Source: Pomacea canaliculata
Lineage: Eukaryota > Mollusca > Gastropoda > Architaenioglossa > Ampullariidae
Direction: 5' to 3'
NCBI RefSeq assembly: GCF_003073045.1
Contig: NC_037595.1
Coordinates: forward strand, 12,206,074-12,270,073
DNA: 64,000 nucleotides
The notes beneath the pieces are model-generated. The model searched no databases, was not told where the DNA came from, and saw only the letters and a program-made list of their open reading frames with translations. The position numbers were made by a program, and so were the translations under genes. Below are positions 1-11,200 of the stretch, piece after piece; within the stretch, counting starts at the first letter, position 1; every line of letters starts with the position of its first letter.

Positions 1-296
1 CCATGTTAAAAACTATGCAGGGTTCGTGGAGTGGTGCTAGTTAGTGATTCTGAAAAGCACATACAGACCATACCTTTCATTCATGCTGGCTCTTTAAAAA
101 AAAACTCCAAAGAAACTACAAGTTTACCTAGGGACTATGATAAAAAGAATGCATCACTAACACAGACCTTATGAAGATATGTCTATCCATGGTAAATAAA
201 AGTTTTAAAAAAATTGACAAACATTTCTAAATTGATGTTACTAAGCCATTTTATGGACCAGAGTATTTCAGAAAACATTTTTTTGTTTCATTTAAG

Positions 297-781
297 GGCA
301 TACTCACTGACAATTCCACGTCCATTTAGTGTACGCTACAATGCCTATACACAAAGTGTTGAAGTCATCAACAATAAAGAGCAGATTATCAACCTAACAA
401 GGACTATAAAAGGTAAATTACCTAAGCTTACCTGTCTGTTCTAAAATTTATTCATAAATATCTCAAGAATAAAAGTTATTGAAGTATAATCTCTAGAGTT
501 TTTTTCTGTTGCATAGTACAGCTTGTGGTATTCTTAATAATAATAATAAAAAAAAATTTTAATACGGGGATTGTGGTCACATCAGTATAGAACGATTGAG
601 ATACTGTAGAAACAATCTTTTTGCCATTTTTTTCAAGACATATTTATTGCTATAAAACTTAATAACTTGAGAAATTATTATAGTGTCAGTGTTTATTTTA
701 ATTTTGAATTTTCTCATACTTTTGTTTGAAGGAGATCTGTCCCTGCTTGAAGATGCTCTACAGAAGGTCAACAGGCTTTAA
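297..781 (+). CDS. PAH: Phenylalanine-4-hydroxylase, C-terminal two exons (partial)
   Basis: Exons 297-412 and 732-781 join in phase 1 and end at TAA 779-781, followed at once by a second TAA. The first exon encodes LTIPRPFSVRYNAYTQSVEV, the signature just after the catalytic domain of aromatic amino acid hydroxylases. IPRPFSVRY and the following YTQ resemble PAH more than the tryptophan or tyrosine hydroxylases. The second exon gives the short tetramerisation helix ending DALQKVNRL. The acceptor phase, the 116-nt length and the donor phase equal those I recall for human PAH exon 12. The family converts phenylalanine to tyrosine in the cytosol using iron and tetrahydrobiopterin. The iron-binding domain lies left of the window, so activity cannot be judged. 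A tryptophan hydroxylase is the main alternative. Confidence 0.85.
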
Positions 782-3700
782 TAAGAAAACAGATCTGGTT
801 ATAAACCTCCAGTTTTTCTCTAAATTTTCTTGGATTTGTGGAACATTATGGAAGAGTCAAATGTTCTACTGACATTTTGATAATGATCAGTTACATGCAT
901 AAAGTTTCACATGAGCTTAGATTTATTGATGCAACAACCACATAAATGGGAAAAAAAATCTCAGCATCCTTTCAAGAGCAGTTTGCACTGCTGACCCTCA
1001 TTAAATCAGTTGCTTAGTTTTATAAAACGATTTTTTGTCACTAAAGTGTTCAATCAAATTTTAATGACTTTTTTTTTATGATTTTGGGCTAATGAAGTAG
1101 ATTACTGCTATCTTGCATTGAATGTAATTTTAATTTACTTATTTACATTTGGTCTCTGTGCATTTTACTTCTTATTTATATAAGTACTTCAACATTTACA
1201 CTATTTTTGCAAAACAACTTGAATTGATGGGTACCATATAGGAAAGAACCCACTTCTGAAATTGTAAAAGATTATATGCAAGCAAAAGATAGTTTGGTGG
1301 GATGTGAACGTGTGTGTTGTGCGCGTGTGCGGTTAATAAAACTATAAACTATTCCATCTAGGTTGTTTTGAATTGGCAATATGTATAAAGTTTGTCTTCA
1401 CAAGTGTAAGAAAATCTACCTCGTGTTCATCATTCCCGAGTAAACAAACGTTTGTTTACAACATAATAAAGTAATTTTACTGACAACAAAGACAGCATAA
1501 TCACAGTGAGAATAACTGCACTTAAGACTGCAAGATTTTGAGAGAAAAACTTAAGTTACTTAAAAAAAATTAAAGAAGACTACATTTTTATAAGATAGAG
1601 AATACACTTTTTGCAAATATTGATTTTTTTAAAATTTCTAAATAACCCTCCTATAGCAGAAAAATCTTGTTCTGTGGTCAGAAAACACAGCCAAGATCCA
1701 CCTACATCTTATAAGTTTTGGATAATGATTTAAGGTAAAATGAACATACTAAGATCTTTTGTATTACTTGGGCATTTGTAAAAGAAACTTACAAAAACTT
1801 TCATCTTACCAAAATAGCATGGCCCAGTAGTACCAGTCAAAAAAGAGCACCCTAGTCTTTTTGATTAGACCCAACTGACAAATTCAAATGTGTACAAGAA
1901 ACACATCACTTTGAAACAAAATAACTCACCACACATAAAACAGTGAACCTAATTTCTTTCGAGATCTTGTGAGGACAAAATAATCTTTTATTTTCCAATG
2001 ACTCATCCTTTCAACCACATATCTATGATTCTGCAAATGTTTATTCATATCAAGTATTTTTATTTGATTTTTTAAAATTTTATTTGACATTTGTTTAAAT
2101 GTATATTCTTTGTTGTCTCAATTCACAATGCATACTGTAATGTATGCATGATTTCACATTACAAAAATGTTCTTATTACTTGCTCTGGCATTGTACTTTC
2201 TCACTCTAATATTATGTTTTCAAAACAATGCTACTTTTGTTGTGAGTTAAAGCATGATCTGTTTCTTTTTTTTAAGATCTTGTTTCAAAGTTAGGTTTAG
2301 TAGATTATTAGTGGAATAAGGAGTTTTTGAAACTTTTCATCAATTTATCACTTCACAATGTAACAGTGTGAGCTGTGCAAGTTCCATCAAGCCATATCCT
2401 GAAATTTGCAATATACATTATGTAAGCCTCCAAAATTAATTATGCAATAACTGCTGTCCATAAGCACACCTGGCCTGTCAAAGAAAGACTTCCAAGATGG
2501 GAGGAATAAATGAGTGTTTTACACTGAACCAGCAACTAAAGTTATATTCTGGTCAGCCCTGTAAACAGACATCCCATGCAGAGAAAGAACAGCATGCCCA
2601 AGATGGGATTTGAATCCAGGATGGCCAATCCTCAATGTACTCATGACAGATTATTACATGACCTCTTTCAAGATGGGAAGGAACTGGAGTTTATTTTTAT
2701 GGTACAAAACTGTAGCCTTTATCATTTACTGTACATATATTTTCTCCTTTCACATTGAATATGGGATCAACAAGATGTTAATGGTTAACATTTGCTAACA
2801 ATAAAATTGGTTTCTTGGCTTATTGCAAAAACATTTGATTGCTTGACTTTTGCTCTAGTTTGCTAATACTTTTATTGCCTTACCACCAAACCAGAAAGAC
2901 AAAAGTCTTATGATATAAAAGAACTTATATATTCTCATATAAGAAATTTTTTTAAACTGCATTCGTGCTAAAGCCACTGAATATTCTCAAAACCAAACAT
3001 TTCATGTGTTGCGTATCATTATGTTGCATCACATACCTGGCTATAATAATCAATGTTAGAAACAAAATGTTACATTTGTGAATTATCATCCACATACCAC
3101 TAGCTTAACAATTAGATTTTAGAAATATTGACCCTCACCAGTTTTAAGTACCATGGAACCATGATTATCTGGTCTTCCATTAATGGTGCATTTGGTTATT
3201 GGAGACTGCCAAACCCCTTTCCTCCCCTTAAAAAAACCCAACAAAACATGCTTTACAGTGATAGGGTTCAAAAGGACATTTAGCAAAAAGAGGAAAGAGT
3301 CAGCAGTATATATGTACTATGATATTAACTGACAAAGCCACCAAGAATTAAGAAGAGGTGAAAATGTACATCTGTGAACCTTATGGAAACTTTTTTGGTT
3401 GAGCCTATTTTGTCATATTTTCTTACATTCGAGATATATTTTCTTTCTCATGTTGTAATCACAAGGGACTCGTACCCAAAAGTGTAAAGCTAGGGTGTTT
3501 TTATGTTTGTGAGAAATTATTGCCCTTTTTTTGTATCTGCTATGATTTAAACCCTCACTAATAATGCATAATCTTCTAAATATCATATTTAAAATGTTAA
3601 TTTAAAAAAAGGAATGTTCATGTGTTTTAATACTTGGGTTTTATTGAAAAGTGGGTTTCTAAGAACCTAGTACAAAGCTGCATCTCCTGGCAGATTTTTT

Positions 3701-4600
3701 TTTTTAAGAAAAAGGTAAGTTCACAGGCAGTGTCTACAAAAGCATTTGCCACTTTTAAAAAACTGTCTCGATTATATGGTCATTAGCCGGAATAATCATG
3801 GCTCCACTGTACAATAATAAATGGCAGGAAGGTGCAATGGACAAATCTTGTATGACTACAGTTGTCAGCTCTTTGAATGTTGCTTTTGAAAGATCTGAAT
3901 TGTTAATAGTTGTCGATGACAGTTTTCCGCTCATCACTAATAACATAAAAAGTGCTCACATGCTGCCATACCATTATCGACTGGACAAGAAGCTAGTTAA
4001 GCTGACACACACTTTACGAAGATATGGAACTAATTTAATTTTTAACTACACAACTAAAATACCCCTATATCCATGCAGTTCATTAAAGGCAGGTCATTAA
4101 CAACATACAACTCCATTCCCTAGTCCCTTCTGTTCATAGCTACGTCCCTCCGATGTCACAACGTTACGCTCATCCTCAAGTAATACATTTGACAGATTGT
4201 CCTATTAGTTCAAGATAACAATATATAGTTTTTGTCCCTTTGAGTCCTTATCAGTTGGATCCCGGGTGTCCTTTCAGGTTAAACAAAAAATAAAAGGTAA
4301 CCAAACAAGTTACTTTCCTACACATGTCGCACAATAAATCCTTCTGGAGCTGTGGTCTTCTCGTGTTTATAAAATTTTTTACTAAATTAATATTTTCTTT
4401 TCAATTTGTTATCCGTAGTAAATCGTATTTACAAACATCTGCGTCGCGTATGTCGCAAGTAACTATAACCACCAAACTGTCTTAAATTTCCTCCTTTATT
4501 TTTTCAGCCACTTGTGAGGAATTGTTTCTTATTTGAATATATCAAAATTAATGCAAGCATTCGATTGGAACGCCAGAAACTATCGAAAGAACTTTTATTT
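782..4600. other. PAH 3' UTR and intergenic DNA
   Basis: This is AT-rich sequence with no coding exon that I can recognise. A polyadenylation signal AATAAA lies at 1335-1340, about 550 nt past the PAH stop, and others follow near 2510 and 2800, so the PAH 3' end is uncertain. A tRNA-like SINE fragment sits at about 2540-2650. A 100-codon open frame at 3798-4100 has no family resemblance and no splice or codon support, so it is not called. Confidence 0.6.
2540..2650 (-). repeat. tRNA-derived SINE fragment, copy 1
   Basis: On the minus strand, near 2605-2619, the sequence carries a B-box-like GGATTCAAATCCC as found in RNA polymerase III promoters. The block at about 2557-2620 aligns base by base with 41450-41511 (both have an AAGATG-GAT-TGAA-CC core), which shows dispersed repetition inside this window. 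No A-box or clear ends are visible, so the boundaries are approximate. Confidence 0.5.
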
Positions 4601-4726
4601 ACCTACTTAGTCCTCAGCGTCCTGTCACGTGACTTCGAACAGGAAACGAAGTTGAGGAAGTGTTGCAGCAGACGGCGTGACCCATCCCCCTAAATGCGAA
4701 TTTGACATCATTTCTTGATATTGCTG
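4600..4726 (+). promoter_or_regulatory. Probable cortactin promoter and noncoding first exon
   Basis: A perfect palindromic E-box, GTCACGTGAC, lies at 4624-4633. A strong splice donor (CTG|GTAAGA) follows at 4727, in sequence less AT-rich than its surroundings. With an acceptor shortly before the start codon at 5296, this fits a noncoding first exon ending at 4726. Transcription start is inferred, not seen. Confidence 0.4.
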
Positions 4727-5295
4727 GTAAGATTTCTTTGAAGCTATCGAGACATTTGACATTTAGCGCTATTATTAATTTCTGTAGGTGGAAAATAATG
4801 TGTGAATTCGACCTTGTCTGAGACAAGTAAACTGCACATTGTGTTTGCCTTAGGAAGGCGTAATGAAGACGGAAAGTTTTTCACCAAAGTTTCATGCAAG
4901 TCAGGAGCTATTTGTAAAAGATGACTCTTCAGCCTAAAGACTAGGGTTATATATTATTGCAGTTACCCTTGTTTTGGTTTTTTTCCGTGATGCAGTCGGT
5001 GTGTTGTTGTTTGAATCAGTATGAATCAGAACTGTTTGGTATTAAAAGAAGAGAAAGCAGCATATATATAGGGATGTGATATGTTTGTGAGAATATGCTT
5101 CAGAAACATGGCAGGTTGCTTGTGTATGAATATATCTGAATTTAGAAATATGTAGCTGACAGTGTCCAGAAACATTTATTCACTAAGGCATTCTGAAATT
5201 GATGTGTGTGTGTTGTGGGATGGGTGGGGAACAAATATATACATGTTTACATTTGTTTGCATGCATGATTGTGTGAAATTTAAGTTGAAGTCACA

Positions 5296-8200
5296 ATGTG
5301 GAAGGCTGCAGCTGGGACTAATGTGAAGGTTGCTTCTGGAGCATCTGGTGATGATGACTGGGAGACAGATCCAGACTTTGTGGTATACATTTTTTTATTT
5401 TATATTTATGTAATCAGATATATATTCCTCATTTATGTAATGTTTACAGTATTCTCGAGACTATCATATGCTACAGAATATTTGAAACTGATCATTGACA
5501 AATACTGTCTTGAATCTTGAAAATCTTAAAAACCTGTTCTTGGATTTTCTTAATTTTTAATTTGTGAGCTGACAGATTCCCTCTCATAAATACTTGGTTT
5601 TTTTTATTTGCAGAATGATGTAAGTGAACAGGAACAGAGATGGGGAGCCAAAACTGTAGAAGGGTCTGGTCATCAAGAGTCATTGGAGTGGGTGACACAT
5701 TTTGATATTTCTCTTTATAAGCAAAAATGTTCATTTGTGGGATTACAAAATGATTAAAAAAGTCATTAAGAAACACATTACAACATAATTCATGTAAGCA
5801 ACATTTGACAGCAGACATAAAGAAAGGAAAAAAACACACAGTAACATGACTTGAAACTTAGCAAAAATTGTCTTTTGTTTTTTTAAAGCACTAATGTGCT
5901 ACACTCGATACATTTTGCAAATGTGTGGGACATTTTATTATGTTTTTATGATATTATTAAAACTACTTATGGTAGATACAAAAAAGATCAATATATACAA
6001 AAATCATGCAACTCTGTTTTGAGGACTGATTCAATTGAATAATATTTAATAGCATAAAGAAAAATATTTCTGACAATCTGAGAAATAGTATAATGCAATC
6101 ACCCTTATTTCAGGCAGAATGTTTTCTGAGCATTCCACATTTGGCCATTTAAAAAAAAAAAAAAAAAAATAGCTACATTTCACAAAAATATGTAGTGAAA
6201 TTTTATTATCAAATTAATGAGAAAACATGTGTGCTTTTAGGAAATAGCATGTTTTGTTACATATCCTTGTAAAAGTGTCTGAAATAGGGTCAAATTTTGT
6301 ATGTATGTAAAAAATGTCAGTTCTTAAGTCCCTTTAATAAACCTACATCATCTTAAACTGATCAAAGATTATCCAAAATGTGTGAAATCACAGTGTGATG
6401 ACTGATGATTATAAAACATAAAACTTTCAGGAAATGTGAAACATTACTGTATGTGGACAAGTTTTGCTCCCTTCACCATAGAGGAATTACATTTGAAAAT
6501 AATTAGAAATCCTGTTGTTAAATGGAAATCAAGAGAAAATGTAGAGAAATTATTTTAGTGTTTATATGCAGCAAGTACTTCCTATGCAGTCCTTGTAGTT
6601 TGTGGATTACAAAAAAAAATAAATTTCAAAAAGCACTTGATGAGTTTGTCCATGGCATGCTACTGTGACAAGGTAGCATTCTTCTGCTTTAGTCAAAATT
6701 AATTTATCTGGCTATTTTTTAAGTGGTGAGGTTACAGTGAGCTTTGATATATGTTATTGACTTCAACAGTCTCAGAGTTAAAGTGAGCTTTAATGTATGC
6801 TATTGACTTCAACAGTCTTAAGAAACTAAGATCTGAAGTACAGCAGGAACATACCGATTTCAAAACCAAGGAGTATGAAGCTGGGCCTAAAGCATCTGAG
6901 GGTTATGGCGGCAAATTTGGTGTGCAGAAAGACAGAATGGACAAGGTTGATAACTTGAGTTTTCACATTTGCATTTACATTTCTTTTCTTTTTTTTTTCT
7001 TTTTTTTTTTTGCACAAGATTTTGCATTTAGTGATAGGAACCAATGTTTATTTATATCTGCTTGTTGAAACAGACAACAAAAGGAAAAAATGCATGAGAG
7101 CTTGACTCATGGGGGGAACCCATCTTTTTTTTTTATACTGCTTTCTTCACAAACGGACTGCCATACCCATTAAAAATAAAACTTATGTAATTGCTCTTTT
7201 TATTAAAAGTAGGAAAAAGTCTAATGTCTTTAATATGGTTGGTCTTATGGAGTTGAAGATTTGTCTTTTTGAAAAAAAGACTTTTGAATTCTGTGTTTAT
7301 TATAACATTTTGTACTAATAAATGATTACAGTTGCTTTATAAAAGCATGGTGTTTTAAAGGCATGTCACTAATGGAATTGATAAAATATATTGGGTATGG
7401 GAGGCATGTACAATCTAAGAGTTATAGAGGTGCAAGTTTTGTGTGTGTGTGTGTGCGCGTGCAGTGTGTAGTTTGTTGCTAATATTTAAAGCATGCGCTT
7501 TGTTTGATGCATTTCTTTGAAATACTAATTAAATGACTGCAACCTATTGTTATTGGTCATGTATGTTTAGAAAACCACTATAAAAGCCTGCACTTCAGAA
7601 GTGAATGTTACCTAACTTTAATCTTACCCTGTCCCCCTTCTGACCAGAGTTCTGACCAGAGTTCAATGAGACTAAAAAAATAGACTGGGTAGACTGGTAC
7701 TCTTTGATGTCATAAGTATTGTCACAGGGATTCTGTTAGCCTTTGCACCTATTGGAAGGTCGGGAATGATTATTTTCTCACATGATTCAGATGATTTGTA
7801 TTAGTGGAATTCTTTGCAGAGTGCAGTGGGTCATGAGTATCAATCAGAGCTTTCTAAGCATGTCAGCCAAGTGGATGCTGCCAAGGGCTTTGGTGGCAAA
7901 TTTGGTGTCCAGAAAGACCGAGTAGACAAGGCAAGTTAGTGGAAGAATCTCCAAAGCCAGCAGGAAGGCGATATTTTTTAGAAATTGATCTGTTTGTTTC
8001 TGCTGATAACATTTGACCTAGAAGGTTACTCCTTCTGAAGAAATATCTAAAGACTATTATTTTTAATATTTTAGAGAGGGGAAGTATATTTTATGTGATT
8101 AGTTGCATTTTGAGACCGATTATTAACATAAATTTTTTGTGAGATGTTTGCTTATATGAAAGCTACTTAAGTTATAGTCAGGTTGATGAGTGCAGCAACA

Positions 8201-11200
8201 ATATACTTTCTTGAGAAATGGCAGTGGCAACTAAAGAGCAAGTCTGGCCACTTTGTTCTTGATATTTGAGTGTTATGCATGAAATTTTGCATGGAACCTT
8301 GCAACCTTAGTTTGCATGGGGCATTGAGCTACTGCCCTTTGTTTCATTGTTTACAGGTGCTGTGTTGATACCATTTCTAGGGGTGTTATTTTAAGAGGTG
8401 TCTGCAGATTTTAGGGAGAAGGATTCATGCTTACATTTTCTAATATTTGTAAAATAATAGCACGTTCTGAAAATTTCCTGCTTTTTTGGATGAGTGATTT
8501 TACTAAGGTATCTGCTGATACAGTGTAGGTCCCCTTGTTAATGAGTCCATTTTATTTTTCCAGATGATTGGTCCTTGTAGATGCAGGGACAATTTGACAG
8601 TTTTTAATTTTTGAAGAATTCAGTGGTTGAGAATCTTCAAAAACTATCTTTTATGCCATCAGGAAAATTGAAAAAAGAGCAAAACAGCAGAGAATAAAAT
8701 CATAAATGTTAAAAGTCATTTTTAATGTTACAAAAATAGCAAACCATTTAAAAAAATTTTATCAAAGTTTTTGAAAAACCACAGGTGCTCATGACAGAAG
8801 TGGAAATTATTATAGCGTTTTTCCTGCAACATCATGTGCTTATTTGATATATATTTTGTCTGTGTGGTAGTTTCAGACTGTTAGACCAATATTTATTGTA
8901 GTCTACTGAAGTAATGTTCTACATTTTCTCTGTTGTAACCTATTTTACAGTCATCTGTGGGCTATGATTATGCTGGGAAGACAGAGAAACATGCATCTCA
9001 AAAAGGTAATTTTTGAATTCTTAAGGTTATGAATGAGTGTGAGTGGGTTTCTGTTCTGTTCTTCATGTGAGGCATCATGATTACATTATCTGGTAATTGA
9101 ATTTTAAAGTATTTTATAATTACTTTCAGACTATTCAACTGGCTTTGGTGGCAAGTTTGGTGTCCAGAAAGATCGAGTTGACAAATCAGCAGTGGGATGG
9201 GAGCACCATGAAAAAGTGGATAAGCATGAGTCGCAAACAGGTATTAACAATGGAATTGTTTTGTGATGATGCCTGTCACAAAAAAATGTCCCATATGGTC
9301 TAGCTCAGATGGGAAGAAAATATTTTAAACTATATCATAGTGACCAGTCATTTAATTTTAAGTGAATCATTCCTCATATCGTTTACTTTATAACTTGTTT
9401 AATTCGCAACACATTGAACATATAGTCTTTTGCTTCATAAATGGTCTGCATGATTTACATTTTTTTAAACAGAATACTTGAGCTTTCATTGAATTTTATC
9501 TCTCTAACATGCAGATTACTCCAAGGGGTTTGGTGGGAAATTTGGCGTGCAAGAAGACCGAAAGGACAAGGGTGCTGTGGGCTGGGACTATCAGGCAAAG
9601 ACAGAAAAACATGCATCACAAAAAGGTTTGCAATTATTTGCTGACATGTTCTGTGAAGTGGAAAATAGAAATTTCTCTGTTATTGTCAGCACTATCATCA
9701 TTACTATCGTTGTTATTGAACCACAAAAAATGTGGCATGGGGGCACTCATCATTCTGGTAAAAATCGCTACATGACTGTAATCTCGTTGTCAGGGGTTTT
9801 CACATTCTGAGGGACTGTCCTGTCTGTGTGCTTGAGAAATCTAGCATGAGGTGCAAAATTAATAAACACATTTGCAGATGTAGGATTGCAGAGATATTTA
9901 AAATGCTTTCCTATAGTAGTTTCATAGACCTGCTAAAAGATTTTTGGGAGTATCCATTTTGGGCTGTCTACACAAATTCCCAAGAGATTATTTTGACGAA
10001 GAAACGAAAGCAAAAAACAAAGATTGCACTCTCTGATGTTGTTGAGTGGTGTGAAGGAGATGAAAGCAGTCTGAGATACTTTTGTTATTTTCATTTCAGC
10101 ATTTTGACTCCAGCCAGCATATATTGAATGTTCCCTAACTGTAACCTTAAAGTTTTGGGGTTTTTTAATGCTGGGAATTTGGTAGGCACTTGTGCTTTTT
10201 AGTGGATACATGACAGGACTGACCACAGAAGCCATCATGTTTGGTTTATTTATAATTAAAATATGTGCAGTCTAATGAAAATAATGTCTGGTCATATTTG
10301 CAGACTACAGCCAGGGTTTTGGTGGCAAGTTTGGTGTTCAGACTGACCGAGTTGACAAGTCCGCCATGGGTTATGATTATCAGGAGAAACTTCAGAAACA
10401 TGAATCACAGACAGGTTGGTGGTAGAAGCAGTCCTCATTTTGAGCAAGCAAGTGCTCTGTTATTACTCTTATAGTAACACTGGATGATGAAAAACAGCGG
10501 GAGGGAAAAAGGGAAAGAAACCGAAAAAGTCAGGAGGAACAAAACCACCCAGTCACCCCCGCTCCAGCACCGTGTGATCCCGCCGGCGTCAAAAAAATAA
10601 TACGAGCTATAGTGGACCCTCAATGAAGGTATTTACATTCAACCTGATGACCACTTTTTTTTTTTTTTTTTGAAATAATACCATGGATGATAAACAATAC
10701 GACTTGCCCATAGACAGCAGAAAACATTCATTTGCGTGCCAAAAAACGTGATTCTTCAGAAGATTGATTCAATTGACGCTTCAGAAAAAGAGCGGAGAAT
10801 TCTCAGTTCCCACGCATTGGCTGCTTGTTCTGTTCTCATTACCTGAGCACACATGCGCTATGTGTTTAGTTTCAGCTTTAGTTACACTATTTGTGTAACA
10901 TGACACTTTTTGTTTTTCTTCCTGTCACTTCTATTTCAAACTGGCGTTAATTCTTTATGTCAACCACATTTCTCTTCCAGCATGTTTTTTGCAGTCCTAG
11001 GTCTGTTTCGTATTATACCATTTAGCTATATTTAAGAAGTGAGAATCCTCGATTATTGATTTAAATCTTCTTTTTCATGTTATGTGACATGAAAAGGGAA
11101 CTTGTTTTTAAAAACTCATGTTCTGTAACTTTTTTAAATTGCATATTTCTGTAAGTCTTGTCCCAGTGGCCCTGTCTCAAGTATTTTTGTTATTCATATG

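Noticed and set aside
3798..4100. 100-codon open frame between PAH and cortactin
   Set aside because: No family resemblance, no splice or promoter context, and composition like the surrounding noncoding DNA.
10480..10625. GC-rich patch in cortactin intron 8 as a possible MITE
   Set aside because: No inverted ends or target duplication could be found, so only a composition change is supported.
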